From assembly GCA_964357355.1 (NCBI GenBank), contig CAYHKY010000063.1:1-7953 (forward strand): a stretch of 7,953 nt of DNA, given 5' to 3'. Below the pieces are notes generated by a model, which was not told where the DNA came from, did no database searches, and was given only the letters and a program-made list of their open reading frames with translations. The translations under genes and the position numbers were made by a program. Of the stretch, positions 1 through 5,429 are shown in pieces (positions within the stretch are counted from its first letter, which is position 1; each line of letters starts with the position of its first letter). This DNA is from CAYHKY01 sp964357355. Lineage in GTDB: Bacteria; Patescibacteriota; Microgenomatia; UBA10105.

Positions 1-1373
1 GTATTGACACTGCTTGCCCCACCAGTGTTATAAGAAGCATCGTTACTGCCTGAATTTGCAAGCAATGTCAGGTTGTTGGTCACGGTTGCCGTATTTGTCT
101 GGTTCGTAGTTGATGTGTTTGTCGTTGTAACAGATGCGTCGTTAGTTGAATTTGACCCATTGCCCGAGTTTTGCGCCAAAATTGTCCCGTCAGGAGTGAC
201 AATAAATTCAGTTCCGGTACTTCCCGCCATAGCAGCTCCATCGGGGGCACCGACGATTTTCCCCACCCAGTTGCCTGATGCATCATTGACAAATACCAAC
301 CACCACACATCCCCGGCTACAACATTACTATTAGCAATATTGACAATATTGACATCCAACGATGCATCGCCTGTATCGATCACATTATTACCGTTTGAGA
401 AACCTGCGGTATTATTTTCAGCTGAATTATTACCGGTATTTGCATCTACATTCAAATTGTTGGCAATAGTGGCATTGTTGACCTGGTTGGTATCGGAAGT
501 ATTTGTATTTGCCACATTGGCTGTATTAGTCGAATTAGAACCGTTGTTGGAATTAACTGCAGTTGTTCCTCCGCCTGTCGTCAAAGTACTTTCTGGAACC
601 AGTATGTTTCCGATCAAATCGCCGAAGATATTTACAACCGCGATCAACACCTCACCGGCTCCGGCAATATTATTATTAACAAAATTTCCAACAGTTGCCA
701 CGACATTCGCGTCACCCGTTGTGATGGAACTATTACCATCGGTATTGTAGGAAGCATCATTGTGTCCGCTATCAGCAACGAGCACCAAATCGTTAACTAC
801 ATCAGCGGAATTATTTTGAAAATTAGTATCAGTAGTCGTGGAATTGATCGCGGCATTATTGTCGGAATTACTTCCGTTACCCGTATTTGCTGCAGTCAGG
901 TTGCCGTTAATTCCACATACTGCGGTACCACAAGAACTACTTCCTTGAGGAAATGCCAATATTAAATCTCCCGTATGTGTATCATCAACATTAAATTCAA
1001 TGATATTCACTCCACTTAAGTTGGTATTTACACCGTTAATGACTGTAGCTGTAGTATTGGCATCACCGGTAACGATAGTGTTGTCGACTCCGGTATTGTG
1101 TGAGGTGTCGTTTTTACCTGAAACTGCAGCTAAATCGAGATTATTTGCTATGCCTGCATTATTCACTTGAACAGTATCTGAACTGTTGGTGGTATTAACA
1201 TCCGCAGAGTTGTTTGAACCGGTACCGTTTCCCGTATTACCGACATTTATATCTCCACTTCCACCAGATCCTGAGCCAGCCAGATTACTGTTGACATCAT
1301 TAGTCAATATAGCATCCGCGTTGGCATTGCCCGTATTAATAAAAGGATCACCCTTTCCATGACTAGCATCTTG
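1..1373 (-). repeat. Divergent protein-level tandem repeats in the Asn/Thr-rich protein
   Basis: Four repeat units are visible, preceded by the second half of another (residues about 139-170, DASHGKGDPFINTGNANAD). Unit starts are spaced about 111-128 residues apart. Each unit has an (N/S)xGNGSNS-like head, an N/T-rich segment ending in (A/V)xNNL or VNDL, a (S/T)G.N(D/S)A segment, then TGDA and a V.N..N.N(I/V/L) tail. Between units lie variable, more hydrophobic inserts, for example residues 380-400 and 494-530. The copies are diverged in DNA, so this is protein repetition rather than a recent DNA duplication. Confidence 0.8.
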
Positions 1374-1787
1374 ACTGCCGGTTGTTTCACCCAAAGTCTG
1401 AGGTAACGTATTTGATGAACTTGTATCCGGGCTACTATTACTGGTATTTGCGTCATCTATATTAGTTGTAGAGATTCCCGGAGGTAACGCATCGGGTTGC
1501 GGTGGCTCAGGTGGTTGTACCTGTGGTTGGCTTTGCGGACTGGCAGCCGGTGGTTGAGGCGGTGGCGTCGGTGCTGATGGCTGTGTCGGCGGCGTGGGTG
1601 GAGCCGGTGGTTGAGGCTGTTGATCAGGTTGTGACGGAGGCAATGGAGGAGCCGGTGGTGCGGGAGGCGCTACCGGGGCTTCCGGCGCTGTAGGCGGAGG
1701 AGGAGGTGCTTCCTGTCCCATTATGGGAGAAGCAATGTTAATAAACAGTAACAAACTTATTAGAAAAGTTGCGAATGACTTTTTCAT
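1..1787 (-). CDS. Secreted Pro-rich, Asn/Thr-rich repeat protein (3' end beyond window)
   Basis: This frame runs without a stop from an ATG at 1787 to the window edge, so 595 codons are visible and the C-terminus is missing. Residues 1-25 form a signal peptide (MKKS start, hydrophobic core FLISLLLFINIA). Residues 27-103 are a proline-rich stalk of PPAPP/PPTPP type. From about residue 139 the protein is a repeat array dominated by Asn, Thr, Ser, Gly, Ala and Asp. Anchors such as NTGNGSNS recur near residues 184, 301, 412 and 540, each followed about 40 residues later by SG.NDASYNT-like and then TGDA segments. The same layout occurs in the neighbour at 1928-3199, so the two are probably paralogs. 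No arginine is present in the visible part, and only two cysteines (286 and 291) occur. No clear Shine-Dalgarno site precedes the ATG; the leader is A/T-rich. Secretion is well supported. A surface or extracellular fibre-like role is inference, and no enzymatic motif is seen. Confidence 0.9.
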   Translation of the reverse strand, partial: MKKSFATFLISLLLFINIASPIMGQEAPPPPPTAPEAPVAPPAPPAPPLPPSQPDQQPQPPAPPTPPTQPSAPTPPPQPPAASPQSQPQVQPPEPPQPDALPPGISTTNIDDANTSNSSPDTSSSNTLPQTLGETTGSQDASHGKGDPFINTGNANADAILTNDVNSNLAGSGSGGSGDINVGNTGNGTGSNNSADVNTTNSSDTVQVNNAGIANNLDLAAVSGKNDTSHNTGVDNTIVTGDANTTATVINGVNTNLSGVNIIEFNVDDTHTGDLILAFPQGSSSCGTAVCGINGNLTAANTGNGSNSDNNAAINSTTTDTNFQNNSADVVNDLVLVADSGHNDASYNTDGNSSITTGDANVVATVGNFVNNNIAGAGEVLIAVVNIFGDLIGNILVPESTLTTGGGTTAVNSNNGSNSTNTANVANTNTSDTNQVNNATIANNLNVDANTGNNSAENNTAGFSNGNNVIDTGDASLDVNIVNIANSNVVAGDVWWLVFVNDASGNWVGKIVGAPDGAAMAGSTGTEFIVTPDGTILAQNSGNGSNSTNDASVTTTNTSTTNQTNTATVTNNLTLLANSGSNDASYNTGGASSVN

Positions 1788-1804
1788 GTTTTTTTATTTA
1801 AGAA

Positions 1805-1851
1805 TTGAAGTTTGAAATTTAAAAATATCCCGTTTAAATTGCAGACTTCAA
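1805..1851. repeat. 47-nt two-part inverted repeat upstream of the Asn/Thr-rich gene
   Basis: The outer arms TTGAAGT (1805-1811) and ACTTCAA (1845-1851) are perfect complements. The inner arms AATTTAAA (1816-1823) and TTTAAATT (1833-1840) are also perfect. A symmetric 4/4-nt internal loop separates the two stems, and the apical loop is 9 nt. It covers the candidate promoter of the gene starting at 1787, so it could be an operator or a structured leader. No T-tract follows on the minus strand, which argues against a terminator. Confidence 0.5.
1822..1851 (-). promoter_or_regulatory. Weak candidate promoter of the Asn/Thr-rich gene
   Basis: On the minus strand TTGAAG (1851-1846) and TATTTT (1827-1822) are separated by 18 nt, each matching 4 of 6 consensus bases of a housekeeping sigma promoter. 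Transcription would start near 1815, giving a leader of about 28 nt. The AT-rich setting makes a chance match possible. Confidence 0.35.
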
Positions 1852-1871
1852 GCCTTGACTATTTCTCGTTC

Positions 1872-1906
1872 CCCTTGCCTTATACCAAACTGGCATAAGG
1901 CAAGGG
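1872..1906 (-). terminator. Strong hairpin downstream of the four-repeat protein gene
   Basis: CCCTTGCCTTAT (1872-1883) and ATAAGGCAAGGG (1895-1906) form a perfect 12-bp stem with an 11-nt loop, starting 21 nt past the stop codon of the gene ending at 1928. The position fits a transcript end. No U-tract follows the stem on the minus strand, so it may be a 3'-end stabilising or processing hairpin rather than a classical intrinsic terminator. Confidence 0.55.
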
Positions 1907-1927
1907 TACTAAAGATAAACTAGGTTT

Positions 1928-3199
1928 TTAGTTGGAATGTCCACTTAAAAACCACCAAAACCAATTTGATTCACTGCCCATATCCCACTCGGGATGATCG
2001 GGAAATGCGTCTCCTGTTGAGAAGACGTTGGAATTGGCTTCATTGTTCACTTCAACCTCAGTTGAAGCTTTACCAGTGTCGATTGAGGGATCGCTCCCTG
2101 GATCACCGGTATTATCATCCAGATCATTCTTACCGCTGTTAGCTTTCGCTTCTACGTCACAATCATTACTTCTCCAGTCACCCCAGAAGAGATGTTCCCA
2201 TCCCTTTTCTTCACCACAGGTGAAGTTATTGTCTTGAGTGGCATAGAGAGTATTTACCAATGCGAGAGTGACATCTGGCTCTGAGTCAGTACCGTTACCG
2301 GCTACTTTCACGAGGCCATCAAACTCACAACAATCTTCCACATGTGCCAAATTGAAATTGGCGAGTGTGTCGACTTGTGCTCCTGCCCATGCATCACCGG
2401 TATCGATTGAATTATTTCCACCAGTGTTGTCATCGGCATCGTTTTTACCAGAATTGGCTTTCACCTCGACATCGTTTTCGACATCGGCAAAGTTGTTTTG
2501 AACAAGTCCCGTTGTGCCGGCTAATGCCAGCGTAACGTTTGGATCACTGTATGAACCATTTCCGTTCACCAGGATTTCCAATGCTCCTTCACCGCTGCCT
2601 CCCACATGAGCTACGTTGGCGTTAAGCGTATTCTCAACACCTGCCCATGCAGTTGCTTTTCCTGTGTCGATTGAAGTATTGCCGCCTGTGTTGTCATCGG
2701 CATCGTTATCGCCACTATTGGCTTTGACTTCGACGTCGTTTTCAACATTTGCGGTGTTATCCTGCGTCACCCATGTAGTATTGGTGAGTGCAAGATTTAC
2801 ATCCGGTTGGGAATAAGTCCCATTTCCAGACACTTCAACGTTTACATCAGCTGGACAACCACCACAATCAACCTGTGCTTCATTGGAGTTCAATTTATTT
2901 GAAACTTCAACGAGTGCTTTGGCTTCACCAGTATCGATATTTATATCGCCACCAGTGTTGTCATCGGCGCTGTTATCTCCAGTGTTAGCTTTTGCGTCAA
3001 TATCGTTTTTGACATTGGCTGTATTGGTTTGATTGACTGTCGTTGTGTTAGTTGATGCGACATTCACATTTGGATCTGAGTTGGAACCGTTGCCGTTAAC
3101 TACAATCGTAATTTCAGCAAATGCTGGAAGAATCATCGATTGAGCAACTAAAGCTCCGGTTGATAAACCTACTGCGACTTTTTTTACAAGGTCCTTCAT
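1928..3199 (-). CDS. Secreted four-repeat Asn/Asp-rich protein
   Basis: This 423-residue protein begins with a clear signal peptide (residues 1-28, cleavage expected after LPAFA). Four tandem repeats follow, at about residues 29-117, 118-205, 206-294 and 295-394, and then a Trp-rich tail (SNWFWWFLSGHSN). Each repeat carries N/S-GNG near its start, an N-T-rich stretch, a KAN(S/T)G motif, (A/L)DDNTG and (S/N)IDTG. The fourth repeat has an insertion with two cysteines flanking a Trp-rich loop. The ATG at 3199 is preferred over an in-frame GTG at 3214, because that GTG lies inside the only strong Shine-Dalgarno sequence of the window. The Asp/Asn-rich loops could bind calcium; that is inference. 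The next gene downstream encodes a related protein. I do not recognise a named family. A surface-layer, adhesin or matrix role is plausible but unproven. Confidence 0.9.
   Translation of the reverse strand: MKDLVKKVAVGLSTGALVAQSMILPAFAEITIVVNGNGSNSDPNVNVASTNTTTVNQTNTANVKNDIDAKANTGDNSADDNTGGDINIDTGEAKALVEVSNKLNSNEAQVDCGGCPADVNVEVSGNGTYSQPDVNLALTNTTWVTQDNTANVENDVEVKANSGDNDADDNTGGNTSIDTGKATAWAGVENTLNANVAHVGGSGEGALEILVNGNGSYSDPNVTLALAGTTGLVQNNFADVENDVEVKANSGKNDADDNTGGNNSIDTGDAWAGAQVDTLANFNLAHVEDCCEFDGLVKVAGNGTDSEPDVTLALVNTLYATQDNNFTCGEEKGWEHLFWGDWRSNDCDVEAKANSGKNDLDDNTGDPGSDPSIDTGKASTEVEVNNEANSNVFSTGDAFPDHPEWDMGSESNWFWWFLSGHSN
2018..3115 (-). repeat. Four tandem protein repeats of 88-100 residues
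   Basis: The units occupy about 3115-2849, 2848-2585, 2584-2318 and 2317-2018 on the minus strand, encoding 89, 88, 89 and 100 residues. In the first three units the anchors fall at nearly identical offsets: GNG at residues 8-10, KAN(S/T)G at 42-46, ADDNTGG at 50-56 and IDTG at 60-63. The last unit is lengthened by an insertion around TCGEEKGWEHLFWGDW and lacks the second Gly of DDNTGG. Confidence 0.9.
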
Positions 3200-3213
3200 A
3201 ATTTTGTATTTCA

Positions 3214-3219
3214 CCTCCC
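3214..3219 (-). promoter_or_regulatory. Strong Shine-Dalgarno site of the four-repeat gene
   Basis: Minus-strand GGGAGG (3219-3214), running on as GGGAGGTGA, matches the extended anti-SD complement. It is the only strong site in the window. It lies 14 nt before the ATG at 3199, which is long. It also overlaps the alternative GTG at 3214 and so rules that start out. Confidence 0.65.
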
Positions 3220-3235
3220 TTCCAAATAAGGTATT

Positions 3236-3254
3236 TACCTATAATAGATAGGTA
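3236..3254. promoter_or_regulatory. Inverted repeat over a candidate -10 of the four-repeat gene
   Basis: TACCTAT (3236-3242) and ATAGGTA (3248-3254) are perfect 7-bp arms around a 5-nt centre. On the minus strand the element contains TATTAT (3246-3241), a possible -10 that would start transcription about 35 nt before the ATG. No convincing -35 sits at the right distance. A palindrome over a -10 is a typical operator layout, but the assignment is tentative. Confidence 0.35.
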
Positions 3255-3295
3255 GCATAGTTATTACATTTTTGTAAATATCCTGTATTTTCCAC

Positions 3296-3332
3296 AAAAA
3301 AAACGGAGATGATCCTTAAGATCCATCTCCGT
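3296..3332 (-). terminator. Intrinsic terminator after the DUF4352-like/DUF2292 unit
   Basis: On the minus strand ACGGAGAT (3332-3325) pairs with ATCTCCGT (3310-3303). One bulged base follows, and GATC/GATC pairs close the stem around TTAAG. Eight T residues (3303-3296) overlap and follow the stem. This is a textbook Rho-independent terminator, about 120 nt past the DUF2292 stop codon and 97 nt before the ATG of the four-repeat gene. Confidence 0.88.
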
Positions 3333-3400
3333 GTGCGGTTGATAGATTAAGATTTAAACCTTAATTCACAAACTCTGGGGCAGTTAGATGTTTGTTATGT
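3296..3400 (-). ncRNA. Candidate ~105-nt small RNA or attenuated leader
   Basis: A promoter-like element ending at 3407 predicts a start near 3400, and the strong terminator at 3332-3296 would end the transcript. The stretch has no credible reading frame. It carries a short stem (ATTAAG/CTTAAT around GTTTAAAT) before the terminator hairpin. It matches no RNA family that I recognise. It could be a free small RNA or a leader controlling read-through into the four-repeat gene. Confidence 0.4.
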
Positions 3401-3406
3401 AAATTT

Positions 3407-3436
3407 AATATAGGACAACTGTTAAATTTTTGTCAA
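3407..3436 (-). promoter_or_regulatory. Consensus-like promoter just after the DUF2292 gene
   Basis: TTGACA (3436-3431, perfect -35) is followed after 18 nt by TATATT (3412-3407, 5 of 6 matches to -10). It lies 17 nt past the DUF2292 stop codon and points towards the terminator at 3332 and the four-repeat gene at 3199. Confidence 0.6.
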
Positions 3437-3452
3437 GACCTAAAAAAAACTT

Positions 3453-3659
3453 TTATTGCGCCAACACATGTTTGGTCTTTCTGATATTTCGCACTGTTAT
3501 TTGGGTAACGCTAAAATCCTGAACGTAAATTTCAATTGATCCCCAACCGCGCACAGCTTTGAGTGCCCTGGTAAGTTCGTCCAACAATTCACGGGAAATT
3601 CCGTTCCGAACAGTGTCTTCACTGCTATTTCCGTTTACAGATAAAAGTTGTTTATCCAT
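3453..3659 (-). CDS. Small DUF2292 (YezD-like) protein
   Basis: With the ATG at 3659 this is a 68-residue protein. Its C-terminal half (ALKAVRGWGSIEIYVQDFSV, then TQITVRNIRKTKH) fits the DUF2292 pattern of a short helix followed by G(S/W)-(I/V)EI-(I/V)QD, then QI and a basic end. The family is widespread, very small and of unknown function. The start at 3659 lies 4 nt after the stop codon of the upstream gene, which suggests translational coupling. An alternative ATG at 3701 adds 14 residues, has a weak GGGTGA site and overlaps the upstream gene by 38 nt; I prefer the shorter form, but not firmly. No signal peptide or membrane segment is seen, so the protein is probably cytosolic, unlike its operon partner. 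Confidence 0.8.
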   Translation of the reverse strand: MDKQLLSVNGNSSEDTVRNGISRELLDELTRALKAVRGWGSIEIYVQDFSVTQITVRNIRKTKHVLAQ

Positions 3660-3663
3660 GAAT

Positions 3664-4344
3664 TTATGGGAATTTGATCGGAATTTCTTCTTTGTATCCA
3701 TCTAGTTCACCCACAAGCAATGTGAACTCTTTAATATTTTCATCTACGGGAAGTCCAATCCGGGTAAGTTTGGTCGAAAGAGGTTGTGCTTCCACTGTAT
3801 CGTTGTGAATTTCAGGTGCAAGCTTGTCTGAAGTACCTTTAGGTTGAACACGAATATAGTTCCTTGTATTTAAGAACAATGACTTATCAAAGTCATTAAT
3901 CAATTTCAAATTGACAATCAAGAAGGTCCTACCTTTTATGGCGGTGGCTTTTTGACCTTTGATGATAATTTGCTTGGTCAATTGCGCACTCGTAATACTG
4001 TAACGTACCGCTTCTGATAATTTTTTATCTTTGTCGTATACGAGGAACGAGAATTCTCTTTCGATAGGCACCGTGACTGCGTCAGGAATTGTGGAACTTT
4101 GGGTTCCCTTTGCGGACATAACCTGGGCATATACAAATCTCAAACCGGTTCCTACGGCTAGTAATATTACTGCTATGAATAAAAAATATCCGACCCGTTT
4201 GCGGTTTAGTATTGTCTTCGCACCTGAAGAAACTGAGTTTCTAGTATGTGAAATACTTGTTGCAAATGCAGAAAAAAAAGTTGAAATTTTTCCCTTTGAC
4301 GACGACATCGGTTTGCGGTTTACAGCTTGGGCATAATCAGTCAT
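3664..4344 (-). CDS. Membrane-anchored protein with DUF4352-like domain
   Basis: This 226-residue protein has a basic cytoplasmic N-terminus (about 1-50), one membrane segment (51-73, GYFLFIAVILLAVGTGLRFV) and an outer domain (about 95-226). The outer domain contains GRTFLIVNLKLIND, FLNTRNYIRV and a final EFTLLVGELDG strand. This resembles the DUF4352 immunoglobulin-like fold found on bacterial surfaces ("flvv.l.l.N" followed by an "f.l.." strand). The frame stays open up to a TTG at 4443, but that 99-nt extension contains a consensus promoter, so the first ATG downstream of the promoter (4344) is chosen. No Shine-Dalgarno site is visible. The gene forms a two-gene unit with the DUF2292 gene, 4 nt away. 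The function is unknown. The topology is well supported and the DUF4352 assignment is moderate. Confidence 0.82.
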   Translation of the reverse strand: MTDYAQAVNRKPMSSSKGKISTFFSAFATSISHTRNSVSSGAKTILNRKRVGYFLFIAVILLAVGTGLRFVYAQVMSAKGTQSSTIPDAVTVPIEREFSFLVYDKDKKLSEAVRYSITSAQLTKQIIIKGQKATAIKGRTFLIVNLKLINDFDKSLFLNTRNYIRVQPKGTSDKLAPEIHNDTVEAQPLSTKLTRIGLPVDENIKEFTLLVGELDGYKEEIPIKFP

Positions 4345-4404
4345 AGCGCTTGTATGTGGAGCAGGATAAAAAGGCAGATTTAATAGAAGGGCAGAAGTAT
4401 ATGG

Positions 4405-4433
4405 ACTATAGTAAATTACATTTACGTTGTCAA
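4405..4433 (-). promoter_or_regulatory. Consensus promoter of the DUF4352-like/DUF2292 unit
   Basis: TTGACA (4433-4428) and TATAGT (4410-4405) are separated by exactly 17 nt. The -35 is perfect and the -10 has 5 of 6 matches. Transcription should start near 4398, giving a leader of about 54 nt before the ATG at 4344. The promoter lies inside the open frame that would extend this protein to 4443, so it decides against that longer start. Confidence 0.8.
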
Positions 4434-4456
4434 GTGCCAACAAGTCATCATTTTAT

Positions 4457-4975
4457 CTACTCAACTAAAATGTTAGTTTTGGCTGACGTATTTTCCTGAT
4501 CAATTGTCACCTTGATAGAAGTACTATTTGAAACTCCTTGCAGGATCGCCTTAAATTTTTCGTTTGCTTTAGTTCTCACATTGTTTCTAATTTGGTAGGA
4601 ACGGCTGCTTAGTTCACTTTTATACCAATCATATACCATATCTCCTGGGGCATCAGTTTCATAAGTATTTCCTCCGGTAGAATTTGCGCCCGGATAGATT
4701 ATTTTCTCTGATCCGGGAGTAGAATTATCAATTTTGGTGTCAACTCTGATATCAATATTTGATTTTCCCGAAACCGAGCTTGATCGGGGAGTGGGGCGGA
4801 GTTGAAGTGAAGCAGATGGCTGTGGTGATGCATCCGGTTGCGGAGATTTAAGATTGTCAGTTTCGCCGATCACTTCCGGCTGTGAAGAATTTTTTGAGAG
4901 TGGAAACCCAGGTATCCGCACAAGTACTGCGTATCCAATAAATATGACAGATGCGATCACGGTCAGAAGATGCAT
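4457..4975 (-). CDS. Uncharacterised single-pass membrane protein with Pro-rich linker
   Basis: The ATG at 4975 gives 172 residues. A membrane segment (about 4-22, LTVIASVIFIGYAVLV) is an N-terminal anchor or signal. A Ser/Pro/Gln-rich linker (about 28-70) follows and includes PEVIGETD. The C-terminal domain (about 90-172) has IIYPGA, then T(D)APGDMVYDWYKSEL and alternating strands. A YPGA...V.DWYK..L pattern is familiar from uncharacterised exported proteins of candidate-phyla bacteria, but I cannot name a family or function. A GTG at 5038 would add 21 residues. It sits in a 7-bp palindrome and upstream of a likely promoter, so it is rejected. The start at 4975 has no Shine-Dalgarno site. 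The gene is probably transcribed on its own from the promoter near 5027-4998. Confidence 0.78.
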   Translation of the reverse strand: MHLLTVIASVIFIGYAVLVRIPGFPLSKNSSQPEVIGETDNLKSPQPDASPQPSASLQLRPTPRSSSVSGKSNIDIRVDTKIDNSTPGSEKIIYPGANSTGGNTYETDAPGDMVYDWYKSELSSRSYQIRNNVRTKANEKFKAILQGVSNSTSIKVTIDQENTSAKTNILVE

Positions 4976-4997
4976 ATGGGTTAGGGGCAGAGAATTT

Positions 4998-5027
4998 ACT
5001 ATATATAATAGTAGCAGGCTGATGCAA
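4998..5027 (-). promoter_or_regulatory. Candidate promoter of the single-pass membrane protein gene
   Basis: TTGCAT (5027-5022) and TATAGT (5003-4998) are spaced 18 nt apart. The -10 is identical to that of the promoter at 4405-4410. The start would be near 4991, about 16 nt before the ATG. Overlapping alternatives exist (TGGACA with TACTAT), so the exact boxes are uncertain. Confidence 0.45.
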
Positions 5028-5033
5028 GTTTTG

Positions 5034-5050
5034 TCCACCTGTTAGGTGGA
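5034..5050. repeat. 17-nt palindrome between tsaB and the next gene
   Basis: TCCACCT (5034-5040) and AGGTGGA (5044-5050) are perfect arms around GTT. The element lies 33 nt past the tsaB stop and just upstream of the next promoter. No T-tract follows on the minus strand, so an operator or weak 3'-end hairpin fits better than an intrinsic terminator. Confidence 0.45.
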
Positions 5051-5082
5051 ACAGCTTGACACCTGGAGAAATTTGTTAAAAT

Positions 5083-5418
5083 TTAATCAAATTTCGACTT
5101 GGAATAAATTGGGAATGTAATTTGTTTTCCATTAACTTTTTTTCCTAATACCCATCCCAAAGCATTAGCCACAGTGACCCCTACCCTTGTTCCGGTAAAC
5201 GAACCGGGTCCGTTGTTGACTTCGATTGCAGTTATATGGTGAAGTTGTAAACCACAGTCACGCAACGCTTTTTGTACTAGAATTAATACATTCTGAGACT
5301 TTGTACTTTGATTTGTTTCTTCGTTATACTCTGTCTTAATATTACCGACAGTAATAATTACTCTCGATTCCTTACTATTGGTAGTATCTAAATAGAGAAC
5401 AGATAAGTCTTTTTTCAT
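5083..5418 (-). CDS. tsaB: TsaB, t6A synthesis subunit (very short form)
   Basis: TsaB is the non-catalytic partner that binds TsaD in the bacterial complex adding threonylcarbamoyl to A37 of ANN-decoding tRNAs. The 111-residue protein has the N-terminal ASKHA-type strand with LYLDTT (8-13) and the family hallmark NNGPGSFTGTRVG (68-80), followed by the ANALGWVLG helix. TsaB is usually about 200-230 residues, so about half is missing. The end FPIYSKSKFD (102-111) resembles the P-(I/V)-Y-x-(R/K) motif close to the C-terminus of full TsaB, which hints at an internal deletion rather than simple truncation. The N-terminal half is the dimerising lobe, so function is plausible. The gene lies 54 nt after tsaC, which supports the assignment. 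No Shine-Dalgarno site is present; the leader may be only a few nucleotides. Confidence 0.88.
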   Translation of the reverse strand: MKKDLSVLYLDTTNSKESRVIITVGNIKTEYNEETNQSTKSQNVLILVQKALRDCGLQLHHITAIEVNNGPGSFTGTRVGVTVANALGWVLGKKVNGKQITFPIYSKSKFD

Positions 5419-5429
5419 AGCATCTTAGT

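Noticed and set aside
80..310. Minus-strand frame of 76 codons
   Set aside because: It is an alternative frame within the Asn/Thr-rich gene, without a start signal or family resemblance.
73..750. Open frame of 225 codons on the plus strand
   Set aside because: It is the antisense shadow of the Asn/Thr-rich gene, whose codon composition leaves the opposite strand free of stops. It has no domain and its hydrophobic runs are complements of Asn/Thr codons. The frames at 762-965 and 1502-1693 on the plus strand are explained the same way.
1383..1400. LPQTLGE resembling a sortase LPxTG signal
   Set aside because: It lies near residue 128 of at least 595, has no G directly after T and is not followed by a membrane helix and basic tail.
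1..3115. Regularly spaced repetition resembling a CRISPR or DNA satellite array
   Set aside because: The periodicity is about 265-385 nt, falls in codon phase and is diverged at the DNA level, so it reflects protein repeats.
4031..4336. Plus-strand frame of 101 codons
   Set aside because: It is antisense to the DUF4352-like gene, which has a membrane segment, a domain match and a promoter. The plus-strand frame has none of these.
5054..5083. Plus-strand TTGACA as a promoter antisense to tsaB
   Set aside because: No -10 box stands at 16-18 nt, and no plus-strand gene follows.
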